This document shows positions 27,968 to 39,350 of a stretch of DNA of 64,000 nt, piece after piece (within the stretch, counting starts at the first letter, position 1; every line of letters begins with the position of its first letter). Both the position numbers and the translations under genes were made by a program. Origin of the DNA: Lycocorax pyrrhopterus obiensis (lineage: Eukaryota; Chordata; Aves; Passeriformes; Paradisaeidae). The notes beneath the pieces are model-generated. The model saw only the letters and a program-made list of their open reading frames with translations, ran no database searches and was not told the origin of the DNA. Location of the stretch: assembly GCA_014706295.1 (NCBI GenBank), contig JACSVZ010000007.1, positions 44,282,975 through 44,346,974 of the forward strand, in the 5' to 3' direction.

Positions 27968-28016
27968 AGTGTGTGTTTGTGTGTGTATGTTTGTCTGTCT
28001 GTGTGTGTTTGTGACC
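27968..28016 (+). repeat. (TG)n-like microsatellite
   Basis: An imperfect run of TGTGTGTTTGTGTGTGTATG with TGTCTG interruptions, directly at the edge of the GC-rich island. Confidence 0.8.
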
Positions 28017-28350
28017 TGTGCCTGCAGCGCGGGTTCCCCCGCCCGCCGCCTGTGGTGCCTGCGGCGGCCGCCAGGTGTCGCTGCGGCGCCAGCCCGGGGC
28101 CGCGTGAGGCTGCGCGGGGCGCGGTGCGGGTGCGCGGGATCGGGGCTTGCCGGGCACAGAGCAGGAAGGGCTCCTGCAGCTACTCCGAGCGGCTTCCACC
28201 GCCCAGTGCGCGTATCAAGCGGGTCTGAACACACCTTGAGCACTGCTGCTGTTCCAAGGGGCGGAGCGCAGTGCACCGCGGCGGGGGCGCTGCTACTCAC
28301 TGTCCCAAGGGCCGCGGTGCCCAGCGACAGGGCGAGGGCAACAAGCACTA
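28017..28350. promoter_or_regulatory. Small isolated CpG-rich island
   Basis: About 330 bp of CpG-dense sequence in otherwise AT-rich DNA, more than 11 kb from the SEL1L promoter. It contains GCGGCGGCCGCC (28062-28073) and many GCG and CGC steps. It could be the promoter of an unannotated non-coding RNA, an orphan CpG island, or a GC-rich repeat. A minus-strand open frame (27920-28360) begins MFQLVLVALALSLGTAALG, which looks like a signal peptide, but continues as Ala/Pro/Arg-rich sequence typical of GC-rich composition and ends in the microsatellite. I do not call it a gene. Confidence 0.5.
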
Positions 28351-28359
28351 GTTGAAACA

Positions 28360-28572
28360 CAGGAAGCTCCGTCCTAACATGAGGAAAAAGGTCCTTTGCT
28401 GTGAGGTGACTGAGCGCTGTAACAGGCTACTCAGGGAGGCTGGGGAATCTATTCAAAAGCCTCTTGGATGGGATGCTGGCAGCCTGCTTTGGGTGAACCT
28501 GCTTCAGCAAGGGGGTTGGGTGACATGGTCTCCAAAGATCCGTTTCGACCCCGTTCTGTCATTCTGTAAAAA
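28360..28572 (+). mobile_element. CR1 LINE 3'-end fragment
   Basis: Plus-strand copy starting in the ORF2 C-terminus (AACATGAGGAAAAAGGTCC, then GAGCGCTGTAACAGGCTAC). It runs through CCTGCTTCAGCAAGGGGGTT into the tail GTCTCCAAAGATCCGTTTCG and GTTCTGTCATTCTGTA. The left edge coincides with the end of the GC-rich island. Confidence 0.85.
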
Positions 28573-31500
28573 TAACAGGCAAAGCTTTTCTGGTTCGGAG
28601 TCCACTTTTTGAGAAGTCTTGCCTTAATCTCTCAAGACTTATATAGCTCAACTGTGAAATGGCATTAGTAATGCATCCCTTCTCTACTGAACAGGAACTT
28701 GCTTGTGGAGTGATATTCTAAGTATTTTAATAATAAAGCTATTTAAATCTCTGGGTAAGCATCACAAAGAAAGCAAATGCAAGGCAAAATTGACTTCAGT
28801 ACAGTAAATAGCATGTAGCATCATTGTGCATAATCTGCCTCACCAAGTTGTAGAATAATAGCTGATTTCTTCATCATGAAAACAAGTGTTGTTCAGAGAC
28901 TTACACATTTTAATCTCTAAACGTGTTTGAAGTATGTATATCCAAAAACATGAGGAACAGTTTATGTTTCTATCCTTTTTCTTTACTTCGACTTTTACTT
29001 CGGTGTTTTTTAGCTTGTGGATATTATTTTTTTTAGTTTTTAGGTTTTTTGTTTGTTGTTTTACCTAAATCGGACTGACTTCTTCAGGTAACTTTTTTGT
29101 TCACTTTTGAATTTTAAGCAATTTATAACTCAAAAAAATTTCATTTTGAAAAAGCACACTTTTCTGATGTGAGACGGAAAGATGGATGGTGTAATTTTTA
29201 TATAACACATTCCAGATTACCTGTTGCTAAGTCTTGCTGTCTGGTTTAAAACTGCTCTTTCAGTATTGCTGGAGATGTAGCTGAAGCTTGATGTTACAAG
29301 TGCATCCAATTCCAGTTTTGTAATGATTCATGTTTGTTTTTATCCCAAATTTTATGTCTTTGTTTCTTTTTGTTTTTTGACTGCTGAAGTGAACCAGCAT
29401 ATTGTGAGGGCAGAAATAGATTAGCATTTAATGTATACTGTACTTGCTGATGAAAACTTGCTAGTAGAAAGGATTGGCAAAAGATACTGAGACTTTAAAG
29501 AAACTGAATAAAATTAATATCAAGATAGCACTGTTATTTTATATGTATTTTCTAGGATATTTTATTCTGTGGAACAATAAGGTAGAGATACTGGTATCTT
29601 CTTAATGACTCAGGAGGAGGAGCAGTTCAAAGATCAGGGTTTCTTTGTGCATGAGTATTACAATCATATATTTCAAATAAAGCAAAATGGGATTGGAGAC
29701 AGCCCTAGATATTTAAGGCTGTATGGTTAAGTGGCTGCAACTGCTGCTTTGCAAACATGTCCTACACCTTTCTGGTTGTAATGGACTGGAGCCATTTGAG
29801 TTTGTTTCCTCTACCATGCTGAAACTTTGTGACTGAAAAGTAGTGTAGCCTGCTGATTTCCTTACTTTAAACTCAAATTTCCCCAAAGTTCATGGAGAAA
29901 CAGTTAGGCTCCAGGATTTGTTAATGAACTGAGCCTTGACTTCATGCTTGGACTGAGAGTGGCTTTTCTTCTGTGGTGTGACTAACTACCCTTATGCACA
30001 GCAACTATATTCCAGGGCTCAGCATTATGAGCTAATGGGGAACTTCTTTAGATCAGAACTCTCTAGCCCTCCTGTCAGTCAGACCTGCAGACCACAAAGC
30101 TATTAGCTTTATAATCAGACACTAGTCAAACTACTGAACAGATACCCATTTCTTCCTAATGATGTCCATGGTCTCATCATATCAACCACAATTCCCCAAA
30201 ATTAACTCCTGTAATTCTTACCTTAGGTAGTGCACAGGTTCCTAAAAAATTGTCTTGACATTCAAAGATCCTGCATTCCTTAAGTTCTCTATGTGAATAT
30301 AGTAAATTGAATATAGGAGACCTAATTTGAAAATGTCAGTTATGTCAATTACCCCATCTGTAAAATTAGAAATATTAATTAGGTTAAGATTAGTACATTT
30401 GAAAGAGACTTGTAATCCTTGAGTAATCTCTTGGAAATATAATTATTCTAAAACCTCTCATGCATTAAAAATCTCTTTATAGCTTTAGAAACGTAGGTGT
30501 TGCAGTCAAACAATTTTCTCCCTTCTTGCTAATGTGTTTATTTGTACTTTTGAATAAAAAGAAATAAATAACAGATATTTTGACTCCATTTATGTGAATT
30601 GCAAGTAATTGTATAATTTCTGTTAGGACTGCTAAAATCGTGGTTTAAGATGAAATTAGTGAGACAGGTGTTCCCGGACAGAAGGCATCATGTTAGAAAG
30701 TGCTGTGATGATTAGCATTGTGCCAATGAAATCATGTGCCTTAGAGGCTTAGTAATGGGCTTAATCCTACAAGAACTTAATTATTTCGATGTTCTGAAGT
30801 GAACTTTGAACTGTGTGAATTCTTATGTGATGTAAATAGTCTCCTAGAAATGCATGGCATCACTTGTACCTAAAACCAAAGTGTGGTGAGTGCTTTACTG
30901 GGTCAGATTTTATGAAAAGAAGCCCATTATGAGGAAAATTTTTATTAGACGAGAAGCAAGTATGGAGTACAGTGCTCTGTGATTTTTTTTTTCCCCTAGG
31001 TCAGGGGATACATGGTGTCTAATGACTAATAACCTTCTAATTCTGAGATATCACAATCCTTCTTGAACTCTTCCAGATGTCTTCTTTTAATCTTCTACTA
31101 CTTGATGTACCTTTCATCTCATCTATTCTCCAGTGCCAAATTACAGCAAATCTTTTTTTTTCCTGTTTCAGCACCTAGTATTTGAATAATATTTAAACCT
31201 TGTTTTTTATTTCGTATCTTTAGTTTTGTATGTCTTACAGAAAGCAGAGAAGCATGATATTAGGAAACAGTATGTCCAATTTTAGTAAGGAACATTGTGC
31301 CTAACACTGGCCTTTAATATATGTAGAATTGTATTATCCCAAAGAATCACAGTCTTCATGGAAAATGGATATATTTCCATCGAGATTCATTGGGGGAAAA
31401 ACCCATTCCTTTTCCATCAGTTTTCTAAAATCCCAGAGCATAACCCCAAATGGTTTTATTTTTTGAAACATAAGTACTTCAACAGCTGCAGCTTAATATG

Positions 31501-33195
31501 AATAAACAGAGTATGCATGTGAACTACAGCGAATGTATATAAAATTACCTGCCTGATACGTGATGTCACCATGCCATAATTCTGGGAGCTGTATGAGGTC
31601 TGTAATCAAGTTACATTTAGAAAAGTAGCTGTATGATTCTCTTGCACTTACACCTGCCTTCTGAAAAGATAAATCTCAGATTTACAAAGAAATGTTTTAT
31701 GTGTATTCTGGTTAAGCTTTTATGAGATGCTATATCAGCAAACAAGAAATCGAATTTCAAAGGATAGAGGAAAGGGACACAGCAGATATAACAAAAAGGA
31801 CTAATTCTACCTGTCTTGTCTCTCAGACTGTCTACTAAATTCTCTTTTTCTCTGTGTGCTTTAAAGGAAAGCTGCAGAAATAAGTAAAAAAATGACTAAC
31901 CTTGCAATAAAATCCTATAGTGTCATGTTCTTCACATCCGTTGTGAAGTGTACAGAAAGAGCAGAGTTTTTTATGCTAAGTTTTGGGACAAATAACCTCA
32001 GACATGTAGATGCTGAGATGGAACTTTCAGAAGTTTTAGTTCTGTATAAAGAAATTTAGCATATGCAGCTAAGCTGGAGCAATAGGAATGCCAGCTGACT
32101 TGCCTGAGCGATCACAGTGCTGTCACTGTGAGTACTGAATCCTTAAGCCAACACTTGCATTGGTATGGACTAGAAGGAAGTACTTGTCTGGATTAAGTAC
32201 AAACAGCAAACGTCTATAAAAATAGCTTGGTCTTTGTGGATAGTTTGAATAGTAAAAGAGCTACATTTGGAGACTAAATTGTTTATTGTGAGTTGCTCTC
32301 CCAGCTTCTCTAGTAAATGATCTCATACATCAGTGTTAAGTGCTTTCTCAAATAAAACAAACCAGTCTGGCACTGTGCCACTGCCTTGCTTCCATTCACA
32401 TGCTGTTACGTTTGCCACCAGCATGCATCTTGCTCTCCACAGAAGATATAAAAATGGGCAGTGCTTGACATTCTTTTGCTTTCCTTTTCCTTCTCTTAGT
32501 TTGAGTCCAGCTACCCACGCATCACAGAGATCGTACTTTTTTCTTTTTAGTATAATTGCAAATGCCTTTTGCCTTTCTTGGAAGAGTTGCATCAAGAAAA
32601 TCACTTTTTCTACCCTCTTTTTTTTTTTTTTCTTTTTAGTAATCCTGGTCAAGGCAGTAGTTTATTTTGTTTTTGCTTTTTATCCGAAAAGACAATTTAA
32701 CAGGCTAATCATGAGACTGTGGGTAAAAATGTTTAAAGTAGCTTCTAATTTCTGAAAATGTGGGTGTGACATTGCTGAGGTCACCTGAAGCAATCACTCT
32801 GCACTACCATTGTCAAATCATGGAGTTATTACAGTTTTGCAGAGATGAACAGCTGAACAGTCAGAAGACAAGACTGGACACAGATTGCGATCATATCATA
32901 GATCTAATATCCAAGCAAAGACTGTGATCATATCATGGATCCAATAGTCCCATAGTGCTCATGGGCTGCAGGGGAGTAAGGGTTTATGTAGATAGCAATG
33001 ACTACATGGACACTGACACTCCTCAATTTGAACAGTTGATGACAAACATGTAAAACCTGCATCAATTCTTCATGTAATCTGCTCAGTCTAGTCGTCAGCA
33101 GATGTCTGAGTGGTTTGGGCACATGGGTTGGGCTCATACTAGATTGAAATAGTTCAGTTATGTGTAATAGTCTTGTCTGTGTGTTGGCTTGAATG
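28573..33195. other. Intergenic, no gene recognised
   Basis: Long AT-rich stretch. A T run lies at about 32619-32632. An imperfect duplication of GATCATATCAT followed by GGATC or AGATC occurs at about 32889 and 32927. I see no repeat tail or coding exon. Confidence 0.55.
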
Positions 33196-33217
33196 GAAAT
33201 AAAGCATGCTTTATTTC
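33196..33217. repeat. Perfect 22-bp palindrome
   Basis: The half-site GAAATAAAGCA is followed with no spacer by its exact reverse complement. The 22 bases can form a cruciform, and the centre contains the SphI-type core GCATGC. Confidence 0.85.
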
Positions 33218-36200
33218 ATTGGGACTTCGGGGCATATAGTTGGGGAAGAATGTGCTTTTAAGTGCTTTGTGAGGTAGGGGCCAATGAAAAATTTTTCTAA
33301 GGATTAGGAAGCCATTGACAATAAAAATAGCTCTGTTAATTTAAATCTTTTCATGTATGCTTCTTATGCTGTGTTTCAAAATGGTAACACACTAGTGAAA
33401 GTCTCAGAAATTAAGTGGTTAACTTCTCAGAGAAGGATACAGGAAAATTCATTAAGGTTACATGGAATGTAATTTGTCAGGAGAATTAGACACTTTTTCC
33501 TTAATCTGTTCAGAATTTGTGATCTGTGGAGTACTGAATCCCAAGTAGATGGTGAAATGTATTAGACTAGGGAATAGCCCCCCAAAGAGGGGAGGAGAAG
33601 CTTTGTCCATTGGGGTATTTACAACTGTGTAGTGAAAACACTGGGGAGTTAAGCTTATTATTGTTCTTAAAGGATGGATTATTCTGTGATTCAGGCACAA
33701 GGAATCTGGTCCTAAGGGGTCACAGAAGGGTCTGGAGAGGAAATAATACCAATTTTCTTTAATTTGTTTGAAAATATACTATTTATTTGGTTGAGTCACT
33801 TAATAAAGCCTTCCCATTCTTCTTTTTAAGGCAGACTCTTGCTCGCTGAAGATTGGACTTTGTTGAGGCAATCTAATTTCATATTTAGTCAGGATGTTTG
33901 ACCACATTGATAAGGGAATCAATAAAGAGGTCTCTTGTGTGAGTTGTTTGCATGGTTATCAGAAAAATTACCTGGGAGAAGCCTGGCATGTTCATATCAC
34001 CAGCTAGGGAACAGGAACGCTCTATCACTGGTTAGGGGGAAGAAAATGCTCTTTGTGGAACATCAGTTTCCAAGTTTGAGACACTTGAAGGGCAATTCTG
34101 CTGGATTCTCTTGGGTCTTATTCTGCATTTTCATGAGGGATCACAAAGTGTGCTACTCTTTCCCTTCTAATTTGTGAGGATGTAGAAGTTTTACAGTGAT
34201 ACAGTTGTTGAGCTCAACTAAACCAGATCATGATACTTGGTGAAAGTGTCCAGCCTTTATAACAAGAACTAGAATAAAAAAATAGCATTTAAGTCAGTTT
34301 TGGGTATTATTCTGCCTTTGAGCTCACTGACTAAGAGCTAATTGCCTTTAATGTTTTGACTTTCCAGTTTTGTCCTGTGATTTTATGTAGGGCATTGATA
34401 TTGTGGAACAGCATTTTCTTCTCCCATCCAGCCATTACTCCTCTGTCTGGTGTGTCCTCTACAAAGTCAAAAAGGAATAATTTCTATCAGGATTATTTTG
34501 TCCGTCATCTTGATGGATGTGCCTAAACACTGGAAGCCCTGTGGGGAAGGGATTGTCAAATGCACAAACCCAAAGTAGGGATTAACTGTCCATAAAACAA
34601 TCCAGGGAGAGTTTGTAAACAGCCTACAGGATTAAATATTTTTCACCATTTGAATAATTAGGTAAACCCTTACAATGCCAGCATGCAAGATTAATTTACA
34701 GTGGATTTCCAAATAGCTACTTGCTCTCTTGCTTTTTTTGTAAGCTGTGTGACTCTTCCTCTTTACCTGCTGGAATGCCAGGCCTGCACAAATTACTGAT
34801 GTATTCATCCTTGACTGCTTTGGAGTAATGCCGCAAGGGGAAGAGTGCTTGCCTTTGAAGATTGATTCCTGTCTCTGACTCCTTGGTCCAAAGAACCAAA
34901 GCAGCATAACTACTTCAGGAAGATTTGTGTCTTCCCGTGGCACCTAGTAGTCAGTTTGCAGTCAATCTGTCTGCTAGGTGCAGACTTAATTTGAGAGAGT
35001 AGTAAAGTCTTATTTTCTAGTTGCTGGATATGAAAAGCTGCACAACTCCAAAGGTGCTTAGTGAGATTTCAGTTAAGGTGAATAACTCTATCAACTAGAG
35101 AGAGAGAATTGTGTGATAAAAAGCAGTTAACCAGTCCCCCAAAAGATTTTTATGGCAGAATGTATTGAAGACATCTGCGAAACGGGACAGTGCCAGCCCC
35201 CGGGCCATATGCTTCATGTCCTTGGCATATGCACAACTAAGAACAACAGCACCGAACATATTGGGAGAGGTATGGAAGCCTCTCCGCCATCTCCTCCCAC
35301 TCCTCAGAGAAACAGAATTGAATAAACTTTTCCTGCATAAAAAACTGTATTAGAAATTCACCAACCCTTAGGCAATGATCTAATCAAGAGAAGGAGTCAG
35401 AACACCTCTGTGTCTGTCCAGCTCCAAAGGTCACTTTTTAACAAACTACAGCTCAGAATCTACCTTTGTTTTCTGTTTGTGTTGGGAAGGGTTGGGGTTG
35501 CAGAGTTTTCTGTCTCTCAACTCCCTGTACACTGCTTCAAAACCATGAAATGGAGAGTGTGTGTCAGGGGTATTGGTATCCAAGGTGAAATATTTTCTGG
35601 TTCTCTTAAAAGTGATTTCTTTCAGCTGTGTTTCTCACAGGCGACAGTTCTATTTTTACGTTGTACAACAATTAAGAGTCTTCTAGGTTTATGTATTTCC
35701 CTGTATCTTGTAAAAATAATAAAAAGTAATTGCCCACATTCAAAGTCAAGTGAAAAGCATTGAAGTAGCAGTTCTCTAAATTTTGCTTGCAGTTTCATTT
35801 GTTTTTTTTCCAATGAAGTATGTTTTCTTCCATGTACATTGTTACTTAGACAATCTTACTGTACTGTTTTCTTCCCAGTTCTTTCAGTGTAAAACTGACA
35901 TAAGGACATTTTTGTCTAACTTGATTTATACTGTGTCCCTGTGTTAAAGCAAGCCGTAGGGAGTAAAGTGAATGCCAAAATCTAACAGTAGTATGATGAC
36001 ATTTTTAAGGTATATTATGAAGATGTATTATGATTAAGGTATATTATGAATCAGTCTCTGGTCAATTGATGTAAATTGGGCTGAGTTATCTGTTTCTAAA
36101 CTGAAAGTAAAATTATAAATAGTGATGCAGAACAGCTAGAAATATTCAGCAGCTGTTTGTGCTCTGTTTTTCAGCTCTCCTATGGTAGATAGTACACATT

Positions 36201-36339
36201 TATTCATTGTAGTCAAAGTGCAATATGGGGAGTACTGGCTAAAAGTATGTTATGACCAGCAGTTCTGAAATCCTACTAGATAAATAAATCTAGCATTTGA
36301 GTTCTGAGCCATTAATTACATATTAAAGAGTGTTGGAGA
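33218..36339. other. Intergenic, no gene recognised
   Basis: AT-rich unique sequence. There is a short local duplication of AAGGTATATTATGAA at about 36007 and 36036. I found no exon or RNA gene. Confidence 0.55.
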
Positions 36340-37300
36340 GCAGAGAAGCTCTGTAACAATGCAGGGGTGCTATCGTAGTACAAATACTTAGGAGAATTAA
36401 ACGGGACTACCCACCACTCAACAGAATAGTGACTTCGCAGAAGTCTTGGCATCAGAACAGAACAGTTTGGATACCATCTATAAAAGGTTAGAGACGAAGA
36501 GCATATTATTGTCAGTCAAGATGGTTTTATGGAAACGTGTTCTGTCAAAAAAAAACTGTCATCACTTGACAAGATCAGAGATTTGGCTGATAAAGAGAGC
36601 AGAATGAATATAGTGTACTTGAATTTCTCAAAGGCATTTGTCTTATCACTCTAACATCTTGATGGGGAAAACCAATGAAACTTGGCTCTAAGAGGTTATA
36701 TATTAGATGGATCAAAATCTGGCTTCATGGCAGATGTAAAAAGTTGCTGTTGGGAAGAAAACAGGGTGTCTGTTTCCTGAGAAGGTACCGCAGGAATCCT
36801 GTTTGCTTTATATTATTCAGCATTTTAGCAGTGTCCCGAAATGTTATTTAAATTATTTACTAGAAAATAATATTGTCATTATCATGCTGCATTATTACAG
36901 TGTAATCTAAAGTATTAAAGTCATCACGTTTTTTACAGATAAATAAAACATAGTATGTGTAGGAGTAGAGAATACTGGCTATATCTATTCCAAGAAACTC
37001 CTGAAAAGGAATAACTTAGCGTAGTAATTATGAAAGTGAGTACCTATCAGGATACAGGTTTTTACTGAAGTGATGTTCAAAAGGTTTCTGCTATGAACAC
37101 TGGGACTCTGCTGAAAATCAGAATAGCGGGTAAACAAACACATGTAATTTTACCTCTGCATGAAATACTGGTAAGAGTTCTATATTCCTATGTCCAGTTT
37201 AGAACTTTCTATCCAAAACCAACACGACAACATTGATGGAACTTCAGAGAAGGGCATAAAAATGATCCTTAGCTGGAGATGCATTTAAATACATAGATAT
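36340..37300 (+). mobile_element. Ancient, heavily decayed CR1 LINE (reverse-transcriptase region)
   Basis: Fragments of CR1 reverse transcriptase survive on the plus strand. SQDGFMETCSV (about 36512-36545) corresponds to the QHGF-KG-SC motif. NIVYLNFSKAF (36607-36639) corresponds to the conserved catalytic segment DIVYLDFSKAFDTV. Later, sequence around 37190-37265 (TCCTATGTCCAGTTTAGAAC, then CTTCAGAGAAGGGCATAAAA) matches the downstream part. Many stops and indels separate them, so this copy is much older than the others in the window. Both edges are approximate. Confidence 0.8.
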
Positions 37301-39124
37301 ATTTCATTTCTTTCTCTGGAGTATCAAAGTTGACTTAATATATATAAATAACTCCAGATGAGAACATGATGCCCTAGTGGGGGAAATTTTCAGTCTTCTT
37401 TGCAGTAACACAGTGAAATAGATGAGTTTACTCTAAAAAAGTAAATGCAGGCATTAAAATCTGTGAAGACCTGTGGTTTGCTGGGGCATGCTGATTTGAC
37501 TGAGTTTGTCAAGACTTTGTCTAATGAACATCCTAAGTATCTCTAATGAGGGGTGTGAAGTAAAATGTAAAGCCGTGATTTGAGGGGAGGAAGATGAAAC
37601 TGAAGTAACAAGGAGAGAAGTATTAGTGAGGTAGGAGGAAAAAACGAAACCCTCAAACTGGAGAAAAGGCTAAGAACAAAAGATGTGTTAAGAGAATGAA
37701 CCGCTCCAAATAGATGCTCCAGTCTTAGCATGTACATATTTCATGCCTGTTAGTTATACCTTACTTACTAGTTTCACCTAGCCCTTTTCGTTATGGGGCA
37801 GAATAAAATGCTTCATTTGGGAGCAAGACGTCACTTCGATTGCCACATATGATCTATTGGTCATTCAATAACTTCCCTTTTAATTTGGTTCACGTGGGCT
37901 AAAGGGAGTTCTTTGCATTTTTGCAGCAGATCATAAGAATTCAGGACTCATGTTTTAAGCCCTCTCCATTTCTGGACTACAGAATACATCTTTTGGAGAT
38001 TTATGAGTTTCTGAGTGCTCTTTTTACAGTATCTGATAGCTAGCTTGATTCAAAGATTTTCCACTGTAGTCACAGCAAGAACTGTATTTATTATCCATCA
38101 GTTCTTTCTTCTACTACTGAAATGAGAAGGATATCAGATATTAAAAATAGATTAAAAATGTTGCAATCAAAGGCAACCACCTGGATACCACCCACAGCTT
38201 TTTTTTTGGTTTTTTTCATTTCTTCTTCTACTTCTTTTTTTTTTTTCTTTTTTTACCCCAAGATTCTTTGTAAGGTCTTGGGGCCACAACTTAAAAAAAA
38301 AAAAAAAGGAATAAAAATTATCATGGGAACTGCACTAGCTAATTAAAACTATGCTTAGCCTGTAGAGAAAATCATACCCGTGACTACAGGAAAGCTTGAG
38401 ATGCAAGTATGTTTACTGGCATATGCAGAAGTGTCCATGCACACAATTTTTAAGTGATGTGAAAAATGATGTTTTGTATCAGTGGGGGTGAAGGGTGCAA
38501 CCAGACACAAGAAAGGTTTGTCGGTTTGTATATTTCATTTACCCTTGAGTCCTTCCAGTTACTATTTTTTCCTAACAAGTCTTTGTAACAGTGAAGTTGA
38601 GAGACAAGCTGAAAATCACATTCGTATGCATGAAAGGCTTTTGAAGCAGAGAATTTTTTCAGAGTTAAACCATGAACTGTAACAGAAAAAGAAGAGAGCA
38701 TTTTTCATCTACTGAACTCCCATTGCTATGCTCAGGTTCTTTGTGCATTTGTAACCAGCTACATGCCAGCACCAGCTGTTCTGAAGGGAGCTGGTGTGCC
38801 AGACTTCAACGAACATGTGGAACATCTTCGTGTTTCAGCAGAGGCATGTCTGACAGGCAAAACAGTGTGTCTCAGGGAAAAGAGGAGGATGTGGCTAGTG
38901 TGCTTTGTCATTCACCTAAAATATTTTCTGATAGGTGGAAGGCAGTGCCATAATCAGCCTCTTGAAAAAAACCGCAGTTGCTGACAAAAGCGTCTGCACG
39001 AGATCTTTTGTGAGCCTTTTCCTGAGAGTCGTCCAGGTGTATGGACACTCTTACTGCTGTACCAGGGGCTCGTGCAGCCATTTCCTGCTGCAGTTAGTTT
39101 TTGGCTTGGTTTGCATCTGCCCAC
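37301..39124. other. Intergenic, no gene recognised
   Basis: Contains a pyrimidine/T-rich stretch at 38198-38258 (C/T interruptions) and an A run at about 38293-38307. Apart from these low-complexity runs nothing was recognised. Confidence 0.55.
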
Positions 39125-39350
39125 AAGATCACAGAATCTTGGAAAAGTTGGTTGGAAGGGGTCTATGAGCATATTCTCACCCCACATCCCTCTGAGAGTA
39201 AGATTGTTGGTACTGATAGTCCAGGTGAGCTGGGGTTTTGTCTGGAAGCAGCTTGGAGATTCCACCATCTTTCTGGATTATGTCTTCCAATGCTACATCA
39301 CCCTTCTGATAAAGACAATTTTCTTCGTGTTCAGCATGATCTTCTCAAGC
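39125..39350 (-). mobile_element. Diverged CR1 LINE 3' fragment
   Basis: On the plus strand the start ATCACAGAATCTTGGAAAAG with TTGGTTGGAAGGGGTC is a reverse-oriented CR1 tail. GCTACATCACCCTTCTGATA and AAGACAATTTTCTTCGTG match the 3' region of older CR1 subfamilies. It is strongly diverged and the right edge is uncertain. Confidence 0.7.
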
